Part shown: positions 34,438 through 42,558 of the stretch, one piece after another
Layout: each line of letters begins with the position of its first letter
Position numbering within the stretch: the first letter of the stretch is position 1
DNA from: Clostridia bacterium
GTDB taxonomy: Bacteria > Bacillota > Clostridia > Oscillospirales > CAG-272
Length of the DNA: 48,201 nt
Assembly (NCBI GenBank): GCA_017623975.1
Contig: JAGANX010000049.1
Coordinates: 1-48,201, forward strand
Direction: 5' to 3'
The notes under the pieces: generated by a model
What the model saw: the letters and a program-made list of their open reading frames with translations, nothing else
What the model was told of the DNA's origin: nothing
Database searches by the model: none
Position numbers and translations under genes: made by a program

Positions 34438-34935
34438 TTACATTTTGTAATATTTTCCAAGAACGTTTGACCCTGCATGACCATGACAAATTGCCAAAGC
34501 AAGAGCATCCGCCGTATCATCCGGCTTAGGCGGCTTAGGTAGCTTCAACAGTGTCGTTACCATTGTTATGACCTGTTTCTTTTCCGCCCTACCGTAGCCA
34601 ACGACCGCCTGCTTAACCTGTAAGGGCGTATATTCAAAAATTTTCAATCCTTTTCTGTGAGCTGCGACTAATATTGTCCCTCTTGCTTCTGCTACGCAAA
34701 TACCTGTTTTTTGGTTTGTGTTCCAAAAAAGCTCCTCAATTGCCATAACATCAGGCTTATATTTGTCAATAATAGCATTCATACCGTCAAATATTTGAGA
34801 CAGCCTTTCCTCAATAGGTATGCCTGCTTTTGTTTGTATAGAGCCATACCCCATAACACGGAACTTACCGCCGACGCATTCAAGCACGCCCCAGCCAACA
34901 ATGGCAAAGCCCGGGTCGATTCCTAAAATAACCAA
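34438..34935 (-). CDS. ruvC: Holliday junction resolvase RuvC
   Basis: A RuvC of about 165 residues. The acidic active site is seen as GIDPG (D7), AIEELF, and the late pair DDTADALALAICH. It cuts the junction moved by RuvAB. The start is uncertain: AGGAGG (34944-34949) overlaps an in-frame GTG, so one of two TTG codons (34938 or 34935) is likely the true start; 34935 gives 8-nt spacing and the usual MxILGIDPG beginning. It is first in the long minus-strand operon and divergent from DUF951-yfhO-ruvAB. Confidence 0.94.
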   Translation of the reverse strand: MVILGIDPGFAIVGWGVLECVGGKFRVMGYGSIQTKAGIPIEERLSQIFDGMNAIIDKYKPDVMAIEELFWNTNQKTGICVAEARGTILVAAHRKGLKIFEYTPLQVKQAVVGYGRAEKKQVITMVTTLLKLPKPPKPDDTADALALAICHGHAGSNVLGKYYKM

Positions 34936-34978
34936 CAAGCACACCTCCTTTTGAATTTTAAAAACAGAAATTCATATT

Positions 34979-35007
34979 ATTATACCATACAATCATATCT
35001 ATGTCAA
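34979..35007 (-). promoter_or_regulatory. Perfect consensus promoter of the ruvC operon
   Basis: On the minus strand TTGACA (35002-35007), 17-bp spacer, TATAAT (34979-34984). It should drive ruvC and the eight genes behind it. Confidence 0.87.
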
Positions 35008-35039
35008 ATATAATATTATAAAAATATTTGTTTTTTTCG

Positions 35040-35068
35040 TTGATTTTATTTGGTACTTATGCTACAAT
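35040..35068 (+). promoter_or_regulatory. Promoter of DUF951-yfhO-ruvAB
   Basis: TTGATT (35040-35045), 17-bp spacer, TACAAT (35063-35068), about 45 bp before the first gene. The -35 is 33 bp from the -35 of the divergent ruvC promoter. Confidence 0.72.
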
Positions 35069-35115
35069 GTATTATGTGCTATTGTTGGCAAAATTTTCTC
35101 ACCTTGGAGGTACAT

Positions 35116-35316
35116 ATGAAAAACATACCTACCATAGCTATTGGAGACGTGCTTGAATTGAAAAAGCCTCACCCTTGCAAAAACAACCTTTTTTTAGTTA
35201 ACCGTGTTGGTTCTGACATTAAAATGACCTGCATGCTTTGCAAAAGAACTTTAATTTTAGAAAGAGTTAAAGTAGAGAAAATGATTAAGAGCATTACTGC
35301 AAACGGAGATAAATGA
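35116..35316 (+). CDS. DUF951 family protein
   Basis: This 66-residue protein shows the DUF951 pattern: GDVLELKKPHPC near the start, a VGSDIKMTCMLCKRT middle with CxxC, and ERVKVEKMIKS at the end. The three cysteines (PHPC and CMLC) suggest a small zinc-binding fold; in many Firmicutes it lies beside ychF or rpsF/parB, and its role is unknown. TTGGAGG stands 5 nt before the ATG at 35116. The stop overlaps the next start in ATGATGA. Confidence 0.9.
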   Translation: MKNIPTIAIGDVLELKKPHPCKNNLFLVNRVGSDIKMTCMLCKRTLILERVKVEKMIKSITANGDK

Positions 35317-38255
35317 TGAATAATTTTACAAAGGATACTTCTATTTCCAAAAACAGTTTTTGGAAACGGATTACTAATTATGGCAAGGAAAAGGTTTTTC
35401 CTTTTTTCAATAATATCTACAAAAAATTTATAGCGTTTTCTAAGGAAAAGAGCTATTATTACCTTGCTTTTATTCTGCCGGTCATCATACTAATAATTAC
35501 TTATATCACAATGGGCATGTCACCATTTGGCGAAAAATCGGTGCTTACCCTGGATATGGACGGGCAGTACGTATATTTCTTTGAGCAATTAAGAGATATT
35601 TACACAGGACAAGCATCCTTGTTCTACACATTTGAGCGATCATTAGGCGGAGAATTTTTAGGCTTTTTTACCTACTATCTCGCCTCTCCCCTGTCTTATT
35701 TGGTTGTGCTCTTTCCTGCATCTGCCATTACCGAAGCAATTATGACAATGTTTCTCTTAAAAAGCGGTTTAGCAGGCTTAACCTTTGCAATTTATCTTAG
35801 CCATACACGAAAGAGAAATCCTGCGGGCTTTACTATTTTTTCTGTTATGTATGCCCTTTGCGCTTATGCTACAATGTATCAATTCAATACAATGTGGATG
35901 GATGCCCTGATATGGCTTCCTTTAATAGTTTTAGGCATTGAAGGTCTTATAAAGCACGGAAAATTTAAGCTGTTTATCATTTCTCTTGCATTGGCAATAT
36001 GTAGCAATTACTATATTGGGTATATGCTTTGCATTTTTGTTGCTATATACTTTTTTGCATTCTATGTGTCAAAAAGCCAAGATGAAATTAACGGTCTTAA
36101 TGAAACAAATCACTTTGTAAAAAGCCTTGTTAGGATTGCAGTTGCTTCCTTAATAGCTTTAATGATATCGGCAGCAATTGTTTTTTCCGCATACTACTCT
36201 TTAAGCTTAGGCAAATCGGGATATCAAGACAACATATTCAATGGGGATTTGCGCTTTGACCTATTAAACCTTATTGCAAAAATGTTTTTAGGCGGCTTTG
36301 ATACCGTGCGATTAGTCGGTACACCAAATATCTATGCCGGTCTTTTGCCCCTTATTTTGCTCCCTGCTTTCTACATTTCCAAAAAGGTTTCGGGGCGTGA
36401 AAAGGTTGTTTTTACTGTTCTTTGTTTGGTTTTTGTAACAAGCTTTTCTATTAACGCAATTGACCTTGCGTGGCACGGCTTCCAAGCGCCGATTTGGTTT
36501 AATTACAGATACAGCTTTATGTTCTCATTCATAATATTACTCATGGCATACAGAGGATATGAGTCCATAGATGAGCTAAACGTATCGCTTATAGGAAAAA
36601 CAGTTTGCGTTTTGACCTTAATTTTAATTATCATACAAAAAACCGTTGTTCTTACGAGGTACGAATACCTTAACGGTTCATGGCAGCCTGTTGAAGTAAA
36701 GCCCGGACTTACTATGGTGTGGGTTTCCATATTGTTCCTTGCTTTGTACTTGTTAATATTTTTCCTAAGAAAGCACTTAGCACAAGCAACTACCGTGCTT
36801 TTAGTGATTGTGGTTTTCTCGGAAATTTTGGTAAATACCATTATAAACTGGGACGGTGAGTTAAAGGACGGCGGAGTTGCGTACAGAGACAATTACCGCA
36901 ACTATGTTGATAATTTATCGGAAGTCACTGCTGAATTAAACAAGCTTGACACAGGCTTTTACCGTACAGAACACACCTTCAACAGAAAGTATAACGATAA
37001 TCTCGTTTTAGACATTAACGGTATATCAGAGTTTACTTCCACATTTAATGCATCTACCGTTGACTTTTTGGGACGGCTCGGCTTCCACACAAGCAGCCCG
37101 ATAGTTAAGTATAGTTCAAGCAACCCGATAACCGACTCTTTATTAGGAATTAAATACGTTATTGGTTCTATGAACGATGACACAAACGGTAAATTTGACG
37201 GCAAAAACAGCATTAATAACAGCTACAAGTCTGTAATTACTAAAAACGGCTATGTAGTTTATGAAAATCCGTACGTTCTTCCTATCGCTTACTGCGTTGA
37301 TAAAGATATGCAGCAGCGCTTAAATGAGCTTGATTTCTTTGAAGGTAGCAAGTCATTTCCGAGCATTACCAAAAACCTGTTTGACAGTATACTTGGCTAC
37401 GATTCCGGTATTTTCTCAGTTTGCAACTATACAACAAATAAAGGAACGCTTTACGGTATAGAATACGATGTTTTTGGCGGTAAGAGCTTTAACAGTGCTG
37501 ACGATACAAGACCTGCGTATTTCTACTTTACCGTGCAAGCTACAACTGACGGAAATATTTATATGCATCTGCCTTCTCCGCACACTACGTCCGCTAAGCT
37601 TTCTATTAATGGAGACACTTATATTGAAAATTTCTTCCAAAATGAAACAAAAACAGTTTATGACCTTGGCTACTTTGAAAAGGGAGAGGTTGTAACCGTA
37701 AAGCTTGAATTTACTTGGTGGAGGCTTTATCTTTGGGATACAAAAGATTATTTCGTACAGATAAACGAAGAAAAATTTGAAGAAGCAATAAAGACTTTAA
37801 GGGATGGTGGCTTAAAAATAGATGAGCATTCTGACACCCACATTACGGGCACTATAAGCTCACAAAAGGATAACGCCGTGTTTACAACTATCCCCTTTGA
37901 TAAAAACTGGCAGGTTTATGTTGACGGTGAGCGTGTTGACACATACGAAGCACTTAATTCTTTACTGTGCTTTGACATTACCGAGGGTGAGCATACAGTT
38001 GAAATGAAATATGTGCATACACCTTTCGTTTTAGGCGCTGTTATTGGTTTGTTCGGTATAGCTTTGCTTGTTGCCCTGTGCTTGCTTGACAAATTCTTTG
38101 GAATAAAAATTTTACCAATCAAAAAAATTCCAAGCGATTCACAGGCAGAAAACGACAGCAACTACGAACAAATCGCCATTTTTGATGAAAACGATACAAT
38201 AACTGAAATTACAGAAGAAAGAAATAACGAGGAAAACAATGATTTATCATCTTAA
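35316..38255 (+). CDS. yfhO: YfhO-family membrane glycosyltransferase
   Basis: A 979-residue GT-C-type protein with about 13 membrane helices up to residue 515, an extracytoplasmic beta-rich domain (about 525-890), one last helix near 905-925 and an acidic tail. YfhO/GtlB proteins glycosylate teichoic acids on the outer face of the membrane using lipid-linked sugars. The LDMDGQYVYFFEQLRD loop after helix 1 has the acidic residues expected of the active site, and the FERSLGGEFLG and SPLSYL stretches are family marks. Two ATGs are adjacent; the second (35316) has better spacing to GGAG. The last 17 bp overlap ruvA, whose ribosome binding site lies inside this gene. Confidence 0.88.
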   Translation: MNNFTKDTSISKNSFWKRITNYGKEKVFPFFNNIYKKFIAFSKEKSYYYLAFILPVIILIITYITMGMSPFGEKSVLTLDMDGQYVYFFEQLRDIYTGQASLFYTFERSLGGEFLGFFTYYLASPLSYLVVLFPASAITEAIMTMFLLKSGLAGLTFAIYLSHTRKRNPAGFTIFSVMYALCAYATMYQFNTMWMDALIWLPLIVLGIEGLIKHGKFKLFIISLALAICSNYYIGYMLCIFVAIYFFAFYVSKSQDEINGLNETNHFVKSLVRIAVASLIALMISAAIVFSAYYSLSLGKSGYQDNIFNGDLRFDLLNLIAKMFLGGFDTVRLVGTPNIYAGLLPLILLPAFYISKKVSGREKVVFTVLCLVFVTSFSINAIDLAWHGFQAPIWFNYRYSFMFSFIILLMAYRGYESIDELNVSLIGKTVCVLTLILIIIQKTVVLTRYEYLNGSWQPVEVKPGLTMVWVSILFLALYLLIFFLRKHLAQATTVLLVIVVFSEILVNTIINWDGELKDGGVAYRDNYRNYVDNLSEVTAELNKLDTGFYRTEHTFNRKYNDNLVLDINGISEFTSTFNASTVDFLGRLGFHTSSPIVKYSSSNPITDSLLGIKYVIGSMNDDTNGKFDGKNSINNSYKSVITKNGYVVYENPYVLPIAYCVDKDMQQRLNELDFFEGSKSFPSITKNLFDSILGYDSGIFSVCNYTTNKGTLYGIEYDVFGGKSFNSADDTRPAYFYFTVQATTDGNIYMHLPSPHTTSAKLSINGDTYIENFFQNETKTVYDLGYFEKGEVVTVKLEFTWWRLYLWDTKDYFVQINEEKFEEAIKTLRDGGLKIDEHSDTHITGTISSQKDNAVFTTIPFDKNWQVYVDGERVDTYEALNSLLCFDITEGEHTVEMKYVHTPFVLGAVIGLFGIALLVALCLLDKFFGIKILPIKKIPSDSQAENDSNYEQIAIFDENDTITEITEERNNEENNDLSS

Positions 38256-38844
38256 CGGAACGCTTGAACTTTGTGAGGAAGGCTCTTGCGTTATTGATTG
38301 CGGTGGGGTTGGCTACAAGCTTTTTGTCAGCGACAACACCTACACTTCAATTGTCGGTCAAGTTGGCAGTAAAATGAAGCTTTTGACCTATATGCAGGTG
38401 CGTGAGGACGCAGTTGAGCTATACGGCTTTAAAACCAATGATGAGTTAAGCGCATTCAAGCTTTTAATTACCGTTTCAGGTGTTGGACCAAAGGCGGCTA
38501 TGTCTATCCTTTCCCTTCTAACTCCCGATAAGCTTAGTTTAGCTATTTGCTCAGAGGATACAAAAACTATTTCAAAGGCAAGCGGAATCGGAGCCAAAAC
38601 AGCAGCACGAGTTGTTCTTGAATTAAAGGACAAAATTGCAAAACAGGTTTTTGCAACAACGGATTCTTCTCTCCCCCAAGCGCAAATTTCCATTGGCAAA
38701 AGCTCGAACCTTACAGAAGCGCTTGATGCCTTGGTTGTCCTTGGCTATTCTAAGGCAGAAGCACAAAGGGCGCTTGGCGGAATTGACCCTTCCCTTGACG
38801 TTACAAAAATTATTCCCCTTGCACTGTCAAAGTTACTGAAATGA
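38239..38844 (+). CDS. ruvA: Holliday junction helicase subunit RuvA
   Basis: This 201-residue RuvA has domain I (IYHLNGTLELCEEG, then VGYKL), helix-hairpin-helix motifs (LLITVSGVGPKAAMSIL and ASGIGAKTAARVVLELKDK) and the C-terminal domain III that binds RuvB (ALDALVVLGYSKAEAQRAL). It overlaps yfhO by 17 bp, with GAGGAAAACA before the ATG. It recruits RuvB to four-way junctions. Confidence 0.97.
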   Translation: MIYHLNGTLELCEEGSCVIDCGGVGYKLFVSDNTYTSIVGQVGSKMKLLTYMQVREDAVELYGFKTNDELSAFKLLITVSGVGPKAAMSILSLLTPDKLSLAICSEDTKTISKASGIGAKTAARVVLELKDKIAKQVFATTDSSLPQAQISIGKSSNLTEALDALVVLGYSKAEAQRALGGIDPSLDVTKIIPLALSKLLK

Positions 38845-38854
38845 GGTTTAGAAA

Positions 38855-39904
38855 ATGATTGAAGAAGTAGAATTTGATTACGAAAGCAGAATACTTTCAA
38901 CCGAAGCCTCACAGGAGGATACAGATGTTGAAATAAATTTGCGTCCGAAGGCCTTTGATGAATATATCGGTCAAGAAAAGGTTAAAGAAATGCTTAAAGT
39001 TTATATTGAAGCTGCAAAAGGCAGAGGCGATTCTCTTGACCACGTTTTGCTTTACGGTCCTCCCGGTCTTGGTAAAACAACCTTGTCGGGAATTATTGCA
39101 TCAGAAATGGGAGTTAATTTCCGTGTCACCTCGGGTCCTGCTATTGAAAAGCAGGGAGATTTAGCGGCAATACTTACTAATCTTGCGCCCGGTGATGTTC
39201 TTTTTATTGACGAGATACACCGTCTTTCCCGTTCAATCGAAGAAATATTATACCCCGCTATGGAGGACTATGTGCTTGACATAATTATTGGCAAGGGTCC
39301 TGCGGCAAGAAGCATCCGGGTGCCGCTTCCAAAATTCACTTTAATAGGTGCAACCACAAGGGCAGGACAGCTGACCACCCCTTTGCGTGACAGATTCGGT
39401 GTTTTGCTTAGATTGGAGTTGTATTCGAACGAGGAGCTTTCAACCATCATTAAAAGAAGCGCTTCCCTTTTGGAGGTAGCAATTGATGAGGACGGGGCTT
39501 ACGAAATCGCTTCCCGTTCAAGGGGGACACCGCGTATTGCTAACAGACTTTTAAAGCGTGTCCGTGACTTTGCACAGGTTAAAGGTAACGGTGCTATTAC
39601 CTTGGAGATTGCTAAAACTGCGCTTAAAGCCCTTGAAATTGATGAGCTTGGTCTTGATAATATAGACAGAAAAATGCTTGAAACTATTATTAAGTTTTAC
39701 GATGGGGGTCCCGTTGGTCTTGAAACTCTGGCGGCAACTATTGGTGAAGAAGCAATTACAATTGAAGATGTTTACGAGCCTTACCTTATGCAAATAGGTT
39801 TTCTTTCAAGAACCCCACGCGGAAGATGTGTAACACGCTTGGCTTATGAGCATTTGGGAATACCTTACCGCGGCAATACATTTCAGTTAAAAATAGACGA
39901 TTAA
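38855..39904 (+). CDS. ruvB: Holliday junction branch migration helicase RuvB
   Basis: This 349-residue AAA+ motor has Walker [10 protein letters not shown], Walker [13 protein letters not shown], sensor [10 protein letters not shown], the arginine finger region TPLRDRFG and the C-terminal winged helix ([18 protein letters not shown]). It lies 10 bp after ruvA with TGAGGT before the start. The ruvAB genes are separated from ruvC by the divergent promoters, DUF951 and yfhO, an uncommon arrangement. Confidence 0.98.
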   Translation: MIEEVEFDYESRILSTEASQEDTDVEINLRPKAFDEYIGQEKVKEMLKVYIEAAKGRGDSLDHVLLYGPPGLGKTTLSGIIASEMGVNFRVTSGPAIEKQGDLAAILTNLAPGDVLFIDEIHRLSRSIEEILYPAMEDYVLDIIIGKGPAARSIRVPLPKFTLIGATTRAGQLTTPLRDRFGVLLRLELYSNEELSTIIKRSASLLEVAIDEDGAYEIASRSRGTPRIANRLLKRVRDFAQVKGNGAITLEIAKTALKALEIDELGLDNIDRKMLETIIKFYDGGPVGLETLAATIGEEAITIEDVYEPYLMQIGFLSRTPRGRCVTRLAYEHLGIPYRGNTFQLKIDD

Positions 39905-39907
39905 AAA

Positions 39908-39949
39908 AGACACTCCTGCCGAAAATATCGGTTGGAGTGTCTCTTTTTA
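39908..39949. terminator. Bidirectional terminator between ruvB and the spoVAF-like gene
   Basis: AGACACTCC pairs with GGAGTGTCT, with an inner CCGA/TCGG stem; A-run before and CTTTTT after. It overlaps the stop codon of the convergent gene. Confidence 0.88.
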
Positions 39950-41359
39950 CGGCTTTTTCGCCCTGAAAAACAATGATTTTAAGCCCTTCCAATTAAAGGG
40001 GATTAGCGGATACAAATAATCACGCTTTCCAAGAACAGTTTCGTTTGTTGCAACCAAAATCAATGTAACTGCTGTACCTATAATCAGTCCCCAGTAATTA
40101 AGGAAATGAATTAAAACCAAGGACAAAATTCTCATAAATTTAAATGCATAGCCAAGCTCGTAGTTAGATTGAGTGAAGCCTGCTATTGCTTCAATTGCCA
40201 TATAGAATATGGCATCTGGACAGAGCCAACCTATTTCAACCGCAAAGTCACCAAGCAACAGACCCCCCACAACGCTGAACGAATTTGATAATACATTTGG
40301 CGTATTAAGCGATGCCAGCTTTAAACCGTCTAAAACAAATTCAACAATCAATAGCTGGGCAATTATAGGGACTTGCCCCCTGTTGTCAGGAACTATAAAT
40401 GCTATCCACTCAGGTAAAATATTTGCATTTACCACTAAGGTGTACCAAACAGGCGTTAAAAATATTGCACCTAAGAAAACCATTTGACGAATTAATCTTA
40501 AATAGGTTCCCGTAAAGCATGGATAATAATAATCGTCTGTTTCCTGCAAGAAGTCAAAGATGGCGGTTGGTAATATCATTGCCTCGGGGGATGTGTCGCA
40601 GATTACAACTACACTTCCTTCAATAATGGATGCGCAAGCTGCATCAGGTCGCTCTGTACACCTAACCTTTGGAAATGGGTTATACCATTTCTTTTTTATT
40701 AAGCATTCAATAAGGCTTTGATGTCCCATAGGCAACGCATCGGTTTTTATGGAATTTATCTTTTCAATTAGCTGTTTTACGTACACAGGGTCAGCTTTTC
40801 CTTCAATATAAACTACTGCGACATCGGTTTTTGATACTTCACCAACATTGGCGTATTTTACAGTCAATTTTGGGTCCCTTATTCTTCGCCTTATCATAGC
40901 AGTATTGAAAATCAAGGTTTCCACAAAGCCGTCACGAGCCCCGCGCATAACCTTATCGTTTCCCGGCTCCTCAGTTACACGCGCAGGATATGAACGGGCA
41001 TCAACAATTATCGCACCGTTACCAAAGCCTTCTGCTAATACTGCCGTGCATCCGCTTAATACCATTGTTACAACTGTGTCAATATCATACGCTGCATCCA
41101 CCTCTACGCTTGGAACGCTTGTCTTAATGAATTTTTCCACGTCACCGTTTTTACCGCTTCCAAAATCCTTAACCGTTGTCAAATGCATCATTAATTTCTG
41201 CATAAGAGCAGCTGTTACAAAGCCGTCAACATAATACATGGTTATCCTTTGAGATTTAATTTCCAATTCCCTTTTTATAGTGTCAAAATTCTCTTTTACA
41301 TTCAAAATACTGTCAAGAGTGTTTATATTTTCATCAAAATTGCTTGAAAGCTCCTGCAC
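39947..41359 (-). CDS. spoVAF: SpoVAF / GerA-type spore germination protein
   Basis: This 470-residue protein of the GerA-A subunit family has a soluble N-terminal half (about residues 1-270) with GNGAIIVDARSYPARVTEEPGN-type and RGARDGFVETLIFNTAMIRRR segments, then about five membrane helices, ending DYLYPLIPFNWKGLK. The wording of these segments is nearer to SpoVAF than to nutrient-receptor GerAA/GerKA. SpoVAF is made in the forespore and sits in the spore inner membrane, where it helps germination. The rest of the spoVA operon is not adjacent. The start is GTG with GGAGG 8 nt upstream, but that site is paired in a hairpin. Confidence 0.83.
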   Translation of the reverse strand: MQELSSNFDENINTLDSILNVKENFDTIKRELEIKSQRITMYYVDGFVTAALMQKLMMHLTTVKDFGSGKNGDVEKFIKTSVPSVEVDAAYDIDTVVTMVLSGCTAVLAEGFGNGAIIVDARSYPARVTEEPGNDKVMRGARDGFVETLIFNTAMIRRRIRDPKLTVKYANVGEVSKTDVAVVYIEGKADPVYVKQLIEKINSIKTDALPMGHQSLIECLIKKKWYNPFPKVRCTERPDAACASIIEGSVVVICDTSPEAMILPTAIFDFLQETDDYYYPCFTGTYLRLIRQMVFLGAIFLTPVWYTLVVNANILPEWIAFIVPDNRGQVPIIAQLLIVEFVLDGLKLASLNTPNVLSNSFSVVGGLLLGDFAVEIGWLCPDAIFYMAIEAIAGFTQSNYELGYAFKFMRILSLVLIHFLNYWGLIIGTAVTLILVATNETVLGKRDYLYPLIPFNWKGLKSLFFRAKKP

Positions 41360-41367
41360 AAAAAATA

Positions 41368-41402
41368 CCTCCGCAAATACTTTTTGTTAGTATTTGCAGA
41401 GG
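41368..41402 (-). promoter_or_regulatory. Terminator-like hairpin that contains the spoVAF-like ribosome binding site
   Basis: On the minus strand CCTCTGCAAATACT pairs with AGTATTTGCGGAGG (13 of 14 positions) around a 7-nt loop and is followed by TATTTTTT. The 3' arm ends in GGAGG (41368-41372), the only ribosome binding site for the GTG at 41359. On the plus strand the stem is followed by TTGGTTTTTT. Confidence 0.8.
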
Positions 41403-41417
41403 TTGGTTTTTTAAACA

Positions 41418-42545
41418 TTACTTTTTATCGTTTTTAAAAAATTGGTAAAAATAGCAAGGTATCATTCCGTTATACAGCTTTCTTACCTTATCCGCTTTTC
41501 TGCCATATAGCTTGCAAAAATCCTCGTGGCTTGTCATTACATAAATTTGCCATCTGTCAAGTGTTTTAAAATGCTCTCCCATTTTTTTATAAAGAGCTTC
41601 TGTTTCCTTCATTGTTAGCAACCGTTCACCGTAAGGTGGGTTACAAACTACTGTTCCGCGCCTACCCTCCGTCTTTATTGTTAGTGCATCTTGGGTAAAA
41701 ATTTTCATATTTTTATAAACGCCTGCGTGCTTTGCTGTTTCTTTCGCTATCTCTACACAAGCAGGGTCAATGTCTGATGCATATGCCATAAACTGTGAGT
41801 CAGTTATTATTTTGCTTCTTGCCTCTTCCCGTGCATTTACCCATATAGCTTTGGAAAATTGAGGAAAGGATTGCGCCGCAAAAGCTCTGTTTAGACCCGG
41901 GGGAGTGTTTGTAATTAGCATTGTTGCCTCGGTTGCTATTGTTCCTGAGCCGCAAAACGGATCCCAAAAAAGCACATCCTCACGAGGGCGAGAAAGCTTT
42001 GCCAAGGCGCAGGCAAGCGTTTCTCTGATTGGTGCATCATTAGCTTTTGGGCGGTATCCTCTTTTATGTAGCGGAGTACCGGATGTATCAATCATTAAAG
42101 TTACTCTATTTTTAAAAATAAAGAAATCTATTTGATACTTAATGCCCTTTTCGTTAAACCATGTTACACCGTATTTACTTGACAAACGGGAAACTACCGC
42201 TTTTTTTATAATCTTTTGGCAGTCCGGAATAGAAAACAAGTTGCTTTTTATGCTGTGACCTCTTACGGGAAATTCATCTTCCACTCCTATCCAGCTTTCC
42301 CATTCAAGCGCTTTTGTCCCCTCAAATAAATCATCAAAGGTATTAGCGTAGAATTCACCAACCTTTATATAGAGTCTTTCCGCAAATCGCAAATTGATGC
42401 TACAATTTGCTACTGCATGCTCATCCCCTATAAAGCTTATCCTGCCGTCCATAGTTTCAGTTCGTTTATATCCTAACCCTTCAATTTCTTCACCAAGCAA
42501 GCTTTCCAAACCGAAAAGACAAGTTGCTACATATTCTATAACCAA
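41418..42545 (-). CDS. THUMP-domain rRNA methyltransferase (RlmL/YpsC-like)
   Basis: This 375-residue protein has an N-terminal ferredoxin-like/THUMP RNA-binding region (about residues 1-160) and a Rossmann methyltransferase. Marks are RGYRPKANDAPIRETLA, the SAM loop FWDPFCGSGTIATEA, the ASDIDPACVEIAKE strand and the catalytic CNPPYGERL. It fits the YpsC/RlmL group, which makes m2G in 23S rRNA. The start codon is TTG with GGAG 7 nt upstream. It lies 13 bp after the histidine kinase stop, so it is likely cotranscribed with it. Confidence 0.9.
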   Translation of the reverse strand: MVIEYVATCLFGLESLLGEEIEGLGYKRTETMDGRISFIGDEHAVANCSINLRFAERLYIKVGEFYANTFDDLFEGTKALEWESWIGVEDEFPVRGHSIKSNLFSIPDCQKIIKKAVVSRLSSKYGVTWFNEKGIKYQIDFFIFKNRVTLMIDTSGTPLHKRGYRPKANDAPIRETLACALAKLSRPREDVLFWDPFCGSGTIATEATMLITNTPPGLNRAFAAQSFPQFSKAIWVNAREEARSKIITDSQFMAYASDIDPACVEIAKETAKHAGVYKNMKIFTQDALTIKTEGRRGTVVCNPPYGERLLTMKETEALYKKMGEHFKTLDRWQIYVMTSHEDFCKLYGRKADKVRKLYNGMIPCYFYQFFKNDKK

Positions 42546-42558
42546 ATTTTTTCTCCTT

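Noticed and set aside
30107..35115. Riboswitch linked to the ECF genes
   Set aside because: Gaps between the ECF genes are 1-27 bp and the ruvC leader is short with no aptamer-like structure visible.
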